From: Chitinophagales bacterium
GTDB taxonomy: Bacteria; Bacteroidota; Bacteroidia; Chitinophagales; CAIODY01
Direction of reading: 5' to 3'
DNA: 40,615 nucleotides
NCBI GenBank assembly: GCA_947449695.1
Contig: CANFST010000025.1
Span: forward strand, 1 to 40,615
Shown here: piece by piece, positions 16,072 to 24,770 of the stretch
Layout: each line of letters begins with the position of its first letter
How positions within the stretch are numbered: position 1 is the stretch's first letter
The notes under the pieces: generated by a model
The model's input: only the letters and a program-made list of their open reading frames with translations
Databases searched by the model: none
What the model was told of the DNA's origin: nothing
Program-made: the position numbers and the translations under genes

Positions 16072-18693
16072 TTATTCTGGCTCAAAACCAAGTATGATAC
16101 TGAATTTACTTGCATCTGAAAATTTAGTTCCTGGTGTTGTAATACTGCCTTGTGTACCAACATTGTCAAACCGTATGCCATAATCAACACCTAATAAACC
16201 AAACATAGGTAAGAATACTCTCAAACCAATACCAGCCGAACGATTTAAACGGAAGGGGTCATAGTTTTTAATTGTATTCCAGGCATTCGCACCTTCTAAA
16301 AATGCTAATGCAAAAATTGTGCTTTGCGGATTTAAAGAAATAGGGTAACGTAATTCCATTGTGAATTTATTGAAGAAAGCAGCATTGGTGGTAGGCGTGA
16401 ATACATCGTAGCCTCTTAAAGCAATGATCTCTACCCCATACTGACGATAACCAGTAATACCATCACCGCCTACCTGAAATCTGTCAAATGGTGCAGAGCC
16501 AGTTTTAGAACTATATGACCCTAAGAAACCAAATTTGGCAGCAGTTCGAAGAATCAATTTTTTTGACTTTTCTAATGGAGTGAACCATTCACTTGTGAAA
16601 CGCCATCGATGAAATTCAACAAATTCATATTTTTGCGCCACACTGGCTTCAGCATAATTTAATCCATTAAACAATGAATAGGGGAGTGTAGCTTTTACAC
16701 TCAATGAGATTTTAGAACCACTTTGCGGATACAATGGCTGATTGGTCGAAGTACGGGCAAGGGTTTCGTTGATTGAAAAAACATTGGCTGTACCATCTGC
16801 AATTGGAATAAGAGCAGTATTTTGATTACTTAACACATAATGTTCAATGTCAATTCCATTAATTAAAGTAAAATAATCATCAGGGAATTTCAATCGTTTG
16901 CCAATACTTAAAGTAATACCATTTGTAGCTTGACGACTTGGTAAACTATTGTAAGTGCTGTTAAAAATAGTTTTATAAAGTGCTACAGAAAGTGAAGTTG
17001 GTTTTTTGCCCCCTAACCATGGTTCTGTAAATGAAGCAGTCATCGATTGGTAATATTTACCACTGCTTTGTAATCTTAATCCTAATTTTTGGCCATCGCC
17101 ACTCGGAACAGGATTCCATGCAGAACCTTTAAAGAAATTATGGGTACTGAAGTTCGTAAAATTAACTCCAAGAGTTCCAACCAGCCCAGTAATAGCACCA
17201 CCATAACCAGCTTGTAATTCTAACTGGTCAGATGATTTTTCTTCTAAGTTATATTCAATATCAACTGTTCCATCTTCAGGGTGTGGAATTGGAACCGGGT
17301 TGATTTTTTCCTGATTAAAATAACCTAATGTTGCTATTTCTCTTGTTGTTCTAATAATATCACTTCGGCTAAATTTTTGACCAGGTATAGTTCTTAATTC
17401 TCTTCTGATTACATATTCTTTAGTTTTATCATTGCCCTTGATAATAATTTTATTGATAGTGGCTTGCTTCCCTTCGTATATTCTGATTTCCATGTCAATA
17501 GAATCTTTCTCAACTGCAATTTCAACTGGTGTAACAGAAAAGAACAAATACCCATCATCCATATACAACGAACTGATATCGGTACTTGAGGCATTCATAT
17601 TCAATCTTGAATCTAATTCACTTCGATTGTATACATCGCCACGTTTTAATCCTAAAACCGATGACAATTCTTTGTCAGTATATTTTGCATTTCCTCTCCA
17701 GAAAATATTACGGTAATGATATTTAAGACCTTCTTCCAAGTTTATCTTGATAATTAAATTTCCATTTGAATTTTTATACATGGTATCTGATAATACCTGA
17801 GCGTCCCTGAATCCTTTACTATTGTAATATTCAATCAACTTTTGTTTGTCACCATCATAATCTTCTTTCCGATATTTTGAAGTTGAAAAAATATTTAATC
17901 TGAATCTATCAGCCAGATTATCTTTCAATTGAGGCAAAGTGAGGTGATATAAACTACTGAAAAATTCAGATGGAGATGTATGAGTAAATGCATGTAAATC
18001 TTGTTTTTCAAACGGACGAATACGCATTCTGACTTTAGTGTCTTTCATCAAATGGCGTAATTTGATAGCTGATAAATTATTGTTGCCAGCAAAATAAATA
18101 TCTTCAATTTTTTGTTTGTGCCCTTTTTCAATCAAGAACAAAATATTTACAGTATTGCGACTTGATGAATCTTTTTTTTCTAAGCAATTTACTATTACTC
18201 CATTATATCCCTTTTCATAATAGTAATCTTTAATAGCCTGAATAGCATTCACTTTTAAATTCTCGGTTAATACTTTCCCTTTAATCAATTGTAATTTTTT
18301 ATTCAAATCTTCTGCATCTCCTTTGCTGACTCCTCTATAAGTCCAATGACCTAATCTAGGGCGTTCAGTTAATACAAAATCTAAAAAAACTGTGCTGCCA
18401 ACTATATTGGTAATATTTACTTTTATGTTGGCAAACAAACCCTGTTTCCATAAAGCTGAAATTCCCTTACCTATTTCATCACCTGGTATAGTTATTTTTT
18501 GGCCGACCACCAATCCAGTATAAGTTTTTAAGATATCCTGGTCTAAATATTGTGTTCCGCTAATTGTAATTCCGCCCAAATCGTATTGTAAAGGGGTATT
18601 TAATCCAATAGAATCGATGCTTTGTGCTTTTGTTAAATTGTTTGAAAATAATATAATCCCTAATGTAAAAACAAATAAATATTTCAATTTCAC
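16072..18693 (-). CDS. bamA: Outer membrane protein assembly factor BamA (Omp85 family)
   Basis: An 873-residue protein with signal peptide MKLKYLFVFTLGIILFSNNL ending KAQ. The first half (to about residue 460) holds the POTRA repeats; strands such as ITISGTQYLDQDILKTYTGLVVGQ, IEDIYFAGNNNLSAIKLRH and INKIIIKGNDKTKEYVIRREL mark successive units. The second half is the 16-stranded barrel: LELQAGYGGAITGLVGTLGVNF opens it and IIALRGYDVF contains the loop-6 RGY motif. It inserts beta-barrel proteins in the outer membrane with OmpH as chaperone. The chain ends FSIILGFEPE, so it lacks the terminal aromatic of the usual beta-signal. uppS lies 61 nt upstream on the same strand. Confidence 0.93.
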   Translation of the reverse strand: MKLKYLFVFTLGIILFSNNLTKAQSIDSIGLNTPLQYDLGGITISGTQYLDQDILKTYTGLVVGQKITIPGDEIGKGISALWKQGLFANIKVNITNIVGSTVFLDFVLTERPRLGHWTYRGVSKGDAEDLNKKLQLIKGKVLTENLKVNAIQAIKDYYYEKGYNGVIVNCLEKKDSSSRNTVNILFLIEKGHKQKIEDIYFAGNNNLSAIKLRHLMKDTKVRMRIRPFEKQDLHAFTHTSPSEFFSSLYHLTLPQLKDNLADRFRLNIFSTSKYRKEDYDGDKQKLIEYYNSKGFRDAQVLSDTMYKNSNGNLIIKINLEEGLKYHYRNIFWRGNAKYTDKELSSVLGLKRGDVYNRSELDSRLNMNASSTDISSLYMDDGYLFFSVTPVEIAVEKDSIDMEIRIYEGKQATINKIIIKGNDKTKEYVIRRELRTIPGQKFSRSDIIRTTREIATLGYFNQEKINPVPIPHPEDGTVDIEYNLEEKSSDQLELQAGYGGAITGLVGTLGVNFTNFSTHNFFKGSAWNPVPSGDGQKLGLRLQSSGKYYQSMTASFTEPWLGGKKPTSLSVALYKTIFNSTYNSLPSRQATNGITLSIGKRLKFPDDYFTLINGIDIEHYVLSNQNTALIPIADGTANVFSINETLARTSTNQPLYPQSGSKISLSVKATLPYSLFNGLNYAEASVAQKYEFVEFHRWRFTSEWFTPLEKSKKLILRTAAKFGFLGSYSSKTGSAPFDRFQVGGDGITGYRQYGVEIIALRGYDVFTPTTNAAFFNKFTMELRYPISLNPQSTIFALAFLEGANAWNTIKNYDPFRLNRSAGIGLRVFLPMFGLLGVDYGIRFDNVGTQGSITTPGTKFSDASKFSIILGFEPE

Positions 18694-18754
18694 TTGACTT
18701 GTTGGTTGATGTTTGATGGTAGAAATGTTTTCTCTTAACTGAATTTAATAAAAA

Positions 18755-19513
18755 TTATTGTGTTTGTTCAGCAGCAATTTGTTCGCTAGTTTTCCCGAAT
18801 CTTCTCTCTCTGTTTTGATAATCATAAATTGCCTCGGCCAAATGATTTTTCCTGAAATCAGGCCATAATACTTCAGTAAAATAAAATTCGGCATACGCCA
18901 ATTGCCATAATAAATAATTACTCAATCGGTGTTCGCCGCTGGTTCTAATCATTAATTCGGGATTTGGAAAACTGGCTGTGTTTAAATGTTTTGAAATTAA
19001 ATCAGAGGTTATTTCATCTAACTGAATAGTATTATTTTTATAATCCGTTGCAATTTTTTTTACAGCTTCAGTGATTTCCCAATAACTGCTGTAGCTTAGT
19101 GCTAATATCAAATTTAATCCTGAATTAGTTTTTGTTTTTTCAATTGTTTCGCTCAATTCTTCGTGGCATTTTTCAGGTAACGATTTTAAATTACCAATTG
19201 CATGCAATCTGATTTTGTTTTTATTTAATGTTTCTAATTCACCTTTTAATGTAGTTACCAAAAGGCTCATTAAAGCATCTACCTCATCTTTTGGTCGATT
19301 CCAGTTTTCAGTGCTGAATGCATATAAAGTCAAATATTCAACACCCAATTCAGCACAACCTTCTGCAATTTCACGAACTGATTTTACTCCATTTTCATGA
19401 CCAAAAATCCTTAAATGACCTTGTTGTTGTGCCCATCTGCCATTACCATCCATTATAACAGCAATGTGCTTTGGGAGCTTGTTTAAATCAATATCTTTTT
19501 TCCAATCAGTCAT
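18755..19513 (-). CDS. uppS: Isoprenyl transferase (undecaprenyl diphosphate synthase)
   Basis: A 252-residue cis-prenyltransferase. The N-terminal motif HIAVIMDGNGRWAQQ carries the catalytic D22; the FGHENGVKSVREI, YLTLYAFSTENWNRPKDEV and PNPELMIRTSGEHRLSNYLLWQLAYAEFYF blocks follow in the usual order. It condenses isopentenyl diphosphate onto farnesyl diphosphate to give the C55 carrier for peptidoglycan and surface glycans. It leads the uppS-bamA-ompH-ompH operon, a frequent order in Bacteroidota. The murI gene often found at the end of that order is absent here. No clear -7 element precedes it. Confidence 0.96.
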   Translation of the reverse strand: MTDWKKDIDLNKLPKHIAVIMDGNGRWAQQQGHLRIFGHENGVKSVREIAEGCAELGVEYLTLYAFSTENWNRPKDEVDALMSLLVTTLKGELETLNKNKIRLHAIGNLKSLPEKCHEELSETIEKTKTNSGLNLILALSYSSYWEITEAVKKIATDYKNNTIQLDEITSDLISKHLNTASFPNPELMIRTSGEHRLSNYLLWQLAYAEFYFTEVLWPDFRKNHLAEAIYDYQNRERRFGKTSEQIAAEQTQ

Positions 19514-19618
19514 GAATTAATGTATGTTAAAATCAAGCGTACAAAATACAAAGATTTATTGAATTGAGAAGTCGAACAACTTTCAAATTTTGTTTAAATG
19601 AAGTTAATGAAAGCTATT

Positions 19619-21217
19619 CTACCAGATAATATTCACCAAAGCATTATTCTTATTTGGATAATCCGTATTGAAATGCAATCCACGACTCTCTTTTCGGAAC
19701 TCTGCACATTTTGTAATCAGATAAGCAACTGTTATCAGATTGCGCAACTCACACAATTGTGGCGAAACGAAAGTGCTGTTATACAATGTTTCTGTTTCTT
19801 CCCACAATAAATCAATGCGGCGCATGGCTCTTTGCAGGCGCACATTGCTGCGTACGATGCCCACATAATCACTCATGATTGCCTGAACTTCTTTAATGCT
19901 TTGCGTAATCAAAATCATTTCTTTGGGTGTTGAAGTTCCTTCGGCATTCCAGTTTGGAATTTTATTGTTGAATGAAATATTATCAACCAATTCTATAGTT
20001 TTTAAACTGGCTCGATGAGCAAAAACCAATGCTTCTAACAACGAATTACTTGCCAACCGATTTGCCCCGTGAAGCCCAGTGCTGCTGCATTCACCACAAG
20101 CAAACAAGTTGGTAATAGATGACTGACTGAATTCATTTACTTTAATTCCACCGCAACTATAATGCGCTGCAGGAGCCACAGGAATCATCCGTTTCATTAC
20201 ATCAATTCCGATGCTCAAACACTTGTTGTAAATGTTTGGAAAATGCTGCACAAAATCATCCACATCAATTTTTGTACAATCCAAAAAAACATTTTCATCG
20301 CCATTCTTTTTCATCTCGTTATCAATTGCTCGGGCTACAATATCACGTGGAGCAAGCTCTGCACGGCTATCGTAATTTTTCATAAATGCTTCACCTTTTC
20401 GGTTGCGCAAAATTCCACCCTTGCCTCTTACTGCTTCTGTGATTAAAAACGAAGGACTTTCACCAGGGTTGTAAAGCGCTGTTGGATGAAACTGAATAAA
20501 CTCCATGTTTTCAACTCTTCCTTTCGCCCGATACAACATTGCGATACCATCACCAGTTGCAATTTTTGGATTAGTTGTAGTTCGATAAACCTGCCCAACG
20601 CCTCCTGTAGCAAGCATGGTAACCTTTGCTAAAACCTTTTCAATCTGTTGGGTTGATGTATTTAAAACATACACACCATAACATTCAACATCAGGTGTTG
20701 CTTTGGTAATTAATTGCCCAAGGTGATGTTGTGTAATAATATCAATCACAAAACAGTGCGTAATGATTTGAATATTTTTTTGCGCTTTTATTTTTGCTAA
20801 TAAAGCCCGTTCGATTTCTTTGCCTGTAACATCTTTATAATGCAAAATGCGAAACGCCGAATGACCGCCTTCTTTGCCTAAATCAAAATCACCAATTTTA
20901 TCTTTGTCGAAATTTGTTCCCCAATTAATTAACTCTGCAATGCGCTGTGGTGCTTCGGTTACAGTAATTTCAACCGTTTGTTTATTACACAAACCATCGC
21001 CAGCAATCAAAGTGTCTTCAATATGTTTTCCAAATGAATCGTTGGAGGTGTCGGTTACGCCTGCAATGCCGCCTTGCGCATATTTGGTGTTGCTTTCATC
21101 TTCATCGCTTTTGCTGATGATTAAAATATTCAAATCAGGCCGAGCTATTGCAGTTTTCAAAGCATAACTTAAACCTGCTATGCCGCTGCCAATCACTAAT
21201 ACATCAGTTTGTAACAT
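19619..21217 (-). CDS. nadB: L-aspartate oxidase
   Basis: A 532-residue flavoenzyme that oxidises L-aspartate to iminoaspartate, the first step of de novo NAD synthesis; NadA then condenses it with dihydroxyacetone phosphate. The FAD site GSGIAGLSYAL is at residues 10-20. TKYAQGGIAGV, GHSAFRILHYKD, MEFIQFHPTALYNPGE, APAAHYSCGGIKVNEF and GANRLASNSLLEALVFAHRA are the standard motifs of the succinate dehydrogenase/NadB family. The C-terminal helical domain (VQAIMSDYVGIVRSNVRLQRAMRRI) is complete. nadA and nadC are not in the window. It diverges from the cyanophycinase gene. Confidence 0.95.
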   Translation of the reverse strand: MLQTDVLVIGSGIAGLSYALKTAIARPDLNILIISKSDEDESNTKYAQGGIAGVTDTSNDSFGKHIEDTLIAGDGLCNKQTVEITVTEAPQRIAELINWGTNFDKDKIGDFDLGKEGGHSAFRILHYKDVTGKEIERALLAKIKAQKNIQIITHCFVIDIITQHHLGQLITKATPDVECYGVYVLNTSTQQIEKVLAKVTMLATGGVGQVYRTTTNPKIATGDGIAMLYRAKGRVENMEFIQFHPTALYNPGESPSFLITEAVRGKGGILRNRKGEAFMKNYDSRAELAPRDIVARAIDNEMKKNGDENVFLDCTKIDVDDFVQHFPNIYNKCLSIGIDVMKRMIPVAPAAHYSCGGIKVNEFSQSSITNLFACGECSSTGLHGANRLASNSLLEALVFAHRASLKTIELVDNISFNNKIPNWNAEGTSTPKEMILITQSIKEVQAIMSDYVGIVRSNVRLQRAMRRIDLLWEETETLYNSTFVSPQLCELRNLITVAYLITKCAEFRKESRGLHFNTDYPNKNNALVNIIW

Positions 21218-21237
21218 TTTTCCTTAGTTTCTTGTGG

Positions 21238-21245
21238 CAAATTTA
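21238..21245 (-). promoter_or_regulatory. nadB: -7 promoter element of nadB
   Basis: TAAATTTG on the minus strand is an exact TAnnTTTG match, 20 nt before the nadB start. A TTG at 21262-21260 gives a spacer of 14 nt, shorter than usual. Confidence 0.42.
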
Positions 21246-21365
21246 GTGGTTTTATTAATCAATAATTTGTTTTGCAGATGCTTTTCGTTCATGCTTAAAA
21301 CTTATCTACATTGTTTTGCTTACAAAATTCATGTTATAAACCTGTAAATTAATAGTTAAGAAAAT

Positions 21366-21373
21366 TATTTTTG
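21366..21373 (+). promoter_or_regulatory. cphB: -7 promoter element of cphB
   Basis: TATTTTTGCG contains an exact TAnnTTTG match ending only 4 nt before the ATG at 21378. If functional, transcription would begin at or next to the start codon. No -33 TTG is visible at the right distance. Confidence 0.4.
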
Positions 21374-21377
21374 CGGA

Positions 21378-22247
21378 ATGATTCAACAAACTATAAAAGG
21401 AATCTTAATTCCTGTTGGGGGGGCTGAAGACAAAGGTACTGATTTAGAAAAGGGTGTGATTGAACGGAATCGCATGAATTTTTTTGAACTCGGTATATTA
21501 AAACAAATCATTGATAAAATTGGAGGTGAAAAAAGAATTGAAGTGGTTACCACTGCTTCGTCAATCGCTGATGAAGTGATTGATAATTATATCAGTGCAT
21601 TTGAAAAGTTGGGCGATACCAATGTTGGTCATATGCGTATCCGTGAACGAAAAGATGTAGATACTACTGAAATGCTGGATAGATTGAAAAAGGCTGATTG
21701 CGTTATGTTTTCAGGCGGTAATCAGTTGCGCCTTTCATCTATTTTTGGCGGCACACAATTTTTAGAAATCATCAAAGAAAGATATCATAACGAAAACTTT
21801 GTAATTGCTGGCACCAGTGCCGGTGCGATGGCGATGAGTCAAACTATGATATATGAAGGCAGTGCCACCTCAGCCCATTTAAAAGGGGAAGTAAAAATCA
21901 CGACTGGTTTAGGTTTTATGGATAATGTCATCATTGATTCACACTTTGAAAAACGTGGCCGTTTTCCAAGATTAGCACAAGCAGTAGCTGCAAACCCTGG
22001 TGCAATAGGCATCGGGTTAAGTGAAGATACAGGTGTAATTGTTGAACATGGTAATCAGATTACAGCTATTGGAAGTGGCGCAGTTTATATTTTTGATGGA
22101 AAAAACATTGAATTCAATAATATTGGGGATGCCGAAATAGGCAAACCAATTGCTGTTTCAAATATGATTGTTCACATTATGTGTAGCGGCAATCGTTATA
22201 ATACTTCTACCAGGGTTTTTGAAGCAAGCGCTGTAGCTGAAGTTTAA
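21378..22247 (+). CDS. cphB: Cyanophycinase (peptidase family S51)
   Basis: A 289-residue cytoplasmic enzyme expected to cut the Asp-Arg polymer cyanophycin into beta-Asp-Arg dipeptides. The start GILIPVGGAEDKG, the SGGNQLRL loop, and the nucleophile elbow AGTSAGAMAMS with S147 are the S51 hallmarks. DSHFEKRGRFPRLAQAVAANPGAIGIGLSEDTG carries the conserved histidine and substrate-binding residues. Length is normal. It diverges from nadB and its tail overlaps the tail of the isoaspartyl peptidase gene by 4 nt. That peptidase splits the dipeptide product, which supports the assignment. The cyanophycin synthetase gene cphA is not in the window. Confidence 0.92.
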   Translation: MIQQTIKGILIPVGGAEDKGTDLEKGVIERNRMNFFELGILKQIIDKIGGEKRIEVVTTASSIADEVIDNYISAFEKLGDTNVGHMRIRERKDVDTTEMLDRLKKADCVMFSGGNQLRLSSIFGGTQFLEIIKERYHNENFVIAGTSAGAMAMSQTMIYEGSATSAHLKGEVKITTGLGFMDNVIIDSHFEKRGRFPRLAQAVAANPGAIGIGLSEDTGVIVEHGNQITAIGSGAVYIFDGKNIEFNNIGDAEIGKPIAVSNMIVHIMCSGNRYNTSTRVFEASAVAEV

Positions 22248-23170
22248 TAAATAGCTGTTACCATTTCATTTTCTTGGCTGCTGAAATATGCTCTGTACAT
22301 GCCTTCGGAGTTGAACACTAAAGAGTGATTGCCGTTTGTATCTACTGCAATTAATCCGCCTTCGGCATTTAGTTTTTTTAATTTATCCAGCATCACATAT
22401 TCAGTGGCTTGTTGTAAAGAATAATTTTTGTACAACATCAAACAATGAATGTCATACGCTACAACTTGCTCAATAAAAAATTCGCCATGCCCAGTGCAAC
22501 TCACAGCGCAAGTATTGTTGTTGGCATAAGTGCCTGCACCTAAGATTGGTGTATCACCAACTCGTCCCCATTTTTTGTTAGTCATTCCACCAGTTGATGT
22601 GGCAGCAGCTAAATTGCCATGCACATCCATCGCAACTGCGCCAACAGTGCCCATTTTTGGGTTTTTGATTTCAACTGAATGGTCTAATGCAAATGTGTCT
22701 TCGTCTTTTATTTGTTGCCATTGCTGATAACGAAAATCATTGTAGAAATAACTTTGGTCAACTAATTTCACCTGTTGTTCTTTGGCAAATTGTTCAGCGC
22801 CTTCGCCGATTAACATCACATGTTGTGATTTTTGCAATACCATTTTAGCTAAGCTGATTGGATTGGCAATATGCTTCACACCTGCCACTGCGCCACCCGA
22901 AGTATTTTTGCCACACATGATAGAAGCATCCAACTCATGTTCGCCTTTGTGATTGAATACAGCACCTTTGCCGGCATTAAACAACGGACAATTTTCCAAA
23001 GCTATCACTGCCACTTCCACAGCATCTAATGCTTCACCACCTTTTTCTAAAATAATTTTTCCTGCTTCGGTGGCTTGTTGCAAAGCTTGGCGATAAGCAG
23101 TTTCTTTTTCGGGCGTCATGGCAGATTTGTTGAGTGTGCCTGCGCCGCCGTGTATGGCTATGGTGTACAA
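22244..23170 (-). CDS. iaaA: Isoaspartyl peptidase / L-asparaginase (Ntn hydrolase)
   Basis: A 308-residue plant-type asparaginase. It begins MYTIAIHGGAGTL, continues with NAGKGAVFNHKGEHELDASIM, and has the autocleavage site MGTVGAVA, where T175 becomes the N-terminal nucleophile of the beta subunit. GRVGDTPILGAGTYANN and SCTGHGEFFI complete the site. It hydrolyses beta-aspartyl dipeptides, and often asparagine. Next to cyanophycinase it most likely releases Asp and Arg from beta-Asp-Arg. It starts 12 nt after the GH3 gene, so the two are probably one transcript from the promoter at 24711-24738. Confidence 0.93.
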   Translation of the reverse strand: MYTIAIHGGAGTLNKSAMTPEKETAYRQALQQATEAGKIILEKGGEALDAVEVAVIALENCPLFNAGKGAVFNHKGEHELDASIMCGKNTSGGAVAGVKHIANPISLAKMVLQKSQHVMLIGEGAEQFAKEQQVKLVDQSYFYNDFRYQQWQQIKDEDTFALDHSVEIKNPKMGTVGAVAMDVHGNLAAATSTGGMTNKKWGRVGDTPILGAGTYANNNTCAVSCTGHGEFFIEQVVAYDIHCLMLYKNYSLQQATEYVMLDKLKKLNAEGGLIAVDTNGNHSLVFNSEGMYRAYFSSQENEMVTAIY

Positions 23171-23182
23171 TTTATGTTGATT

Positions 23183-24676
23183 TTAATTTTTAAACTTTGA
23201 AATTTCCTCCGCAATTTTTCTGTCATTACTTAATCTTGGTACTTTATTTTGCCCTCCTAATTTGCCAATACTTTTCATGTAGTTGATAAATGAATTGCGC
23301 TGTAATTGTGTAATGACCAGCGTTCGCAGAATATTTCCGGTAATTAAATCATCATAATAAATATTCAGCTTACGCATTTTCTCATCCACCGCTAAAGCAA
23401 ATTTTTCTAAGTCAGTTGGTGCATTATCAAACTCAATCAACCACTCGTGATAAGGCAAACCAGTTGTAGGATTCACTTGCGGCGCAACAGTAAATTCAAT
23501 GATTTTGATGTGCTGTTCCATCGCAGTTTGCATCAAAGCTTTCTCTACTTCTTCGGCAATTACGTGTTCGCCAAATGCACTGATGAAATGTTTGATGCGC
23601 CCCGAAACGATGATTCGATAAGGATTTGTAGAAACGAATTTTACAGTATCGCCAATTACATAACCAAACAAACCAGCATTGGTGTTTAGCACAATGGCAT
23701 AATTTACACCAATTTGCACATCTTTCAAATGCAGTCGGGTTGGGCTTTTTGAGCCAATTTCATTCATCGGAATAAATTCAAAAAATATGCCTGAATTAGT
23801 GTTCAACAACAAACCAATTTCTTCTTGCGAATCTTGAAAAGCAATAAAACCTTCGCTGGCTGGGTAAGTTTCAATCGTGTCAATTCTTTTACCGATTGAT
23901 TCAAATAATTTTTGACGATAAGGTTCAAAATTTACACCACCATACACCATTACTGAAAAGTTGGGGAATAAATCTCCTATTTTTTTACCGCTGCGTTTTT
24001 CTAATTCATCAAAATACATCTGCGTCCATGGCGGAATTCCGCTGATGAGTGTCATGTTTGATTCAATTGTTTCATCGCAAATACTTTGCAATTTAGTTTC
24101 CCAATCATCAATGCAATTGGTGTTGTAAGATGGCAATTGATTCTTACGCAAATAGTATGGAATGTGATGATTCACAATGCCACTTAATCTTCCAGTTGGA
24201 ATGCCAGCAATACGTTCTAATTCGGGTGAGCCACTTAAAAAAATCATTCTGCCATCAGCAAATTGTGTATTGCCGGTTTCATGCATGTAAGCCAGCAAAG
24301 CATTTCGGGCTGTGTCAATATGATTGTTAATGGAATCTTTTGTAATAGGCAAATATTTTACACCACTTGTGGTGCCGCTTGATTTAGCTAAATAAATTGG
24401 TTTGCCAGGCCACAGCACATGCTGCTTGCCTTCTTTGATTTGTTCGATAAAAGGTTTTAAATCTTCATAATCAAAAAGAGGAACAGCGGCTTTAAATTCT
24501 TCGTATGTTTTTATATCAGCAAATTTGAATTGCTTTCCAAACACTGTATTGGCAGCCTTTTTCAGTAAAGATTTTAATAGCTCGTCTTGATGTTGCAATG
24601 CATTATCTCTATCTTTTTTTATTTTTCGAGCAACATAGATAGCGTAAGGTTTTGCCAATAACGATTTCAGCTTCAC
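23183..24676 (-). CDS. GH3 family acyl-acid amido synthetase-like protein
   Basis: A 497-residue member of the ANL adenylating superfamily, GH3 branch, named after auxin-responsive plant proteins that join hormones to amino acids. The ATP loop LAKSSGTTSGVKYLPIT is at about 96-112. The adenine motif is TYPASEGFIAFQ and a later GYVIGDTVKFVS matches the third GH3 motif. ISGRIKHF-like residues (VSGRIKHFISAFGEHV) follow in the hinge to the C-terminal lid. The predicted chemistry is carboxylate adenylation followed by amide or thioester formation; substrates are unknown for bacterial members. It is upstream of, and apparently co-transcribed with, an isoaspartyl peptidase, which hints that an amino-acid conjugate may be involved. 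That is inference only. Confidence 0.88.
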   Translation of the reverse strand: MKLKSLLAKPYAIYVARKIKKDRDNALQHQDELLKSLLKKAANTVFGKQFKFADIKTYEEFKAAVPLFDYEDLKPFIEQIKEGKQHVLWPGKPIYLAKSSGTTSGVKYLPITKDSINNHIDTARNALLAYMHETGNTQFADGRMIFLSGSPELERIAGIPTGRLSGIVNHHIPYYLRKNQLPSYNTNCIDDWETKLQSICDETIESNMTLISGIPPWTQMYFDELEKRSGKKIGDLFPNFSVMVYGGVNFEPYRQKLFESIGKRIDTIETYPASEGFIAFQDSQEEIGLLLNTNSGIFFEFIPMNEIGSKSPTRLHLKDVQIGVNYAIVLNTNAGLFGYVIGDTVKFVSTNPYRIIVSGRIKHFISAFGEHVIAEEVEKALMQTAMEQHIKIIEFTVAPQVNPTTGLPYHEWLIEFDNAPTDLEKFALAVDEKMRKLNIYYDDLITGNILRTLVITQLQRNSFINYMKSIGKLGGQNKVPRLSNDRKIAEEISKFKN

Positions 24677-24710
24677 TGGTTCAAATTATTTCGGTTAGAA
24701 AAATGATAGG

Positions 24711-24738
24711 CGAAGATAGTGGGTTTCAGCAATTCAAA
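24711..24738 (-). promoter_or_regulatory. Promoter of the GH3-iaaA unit
   Basis: On the minus strand TTTG (24738-24735) is followed after 16 nt by TATCTTCGCC (TATCTTCG at 24718-24711), one base from TAnnTTTG. It lies 34 nt upstream of the ATG at 24676, between the GH3 start and the stop of the MFS gene. Confidence 0.42.
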
Positions 24739-24770
24739 TTTGTTTTTTTGTGTTGCAGAAATGTTTAGAA

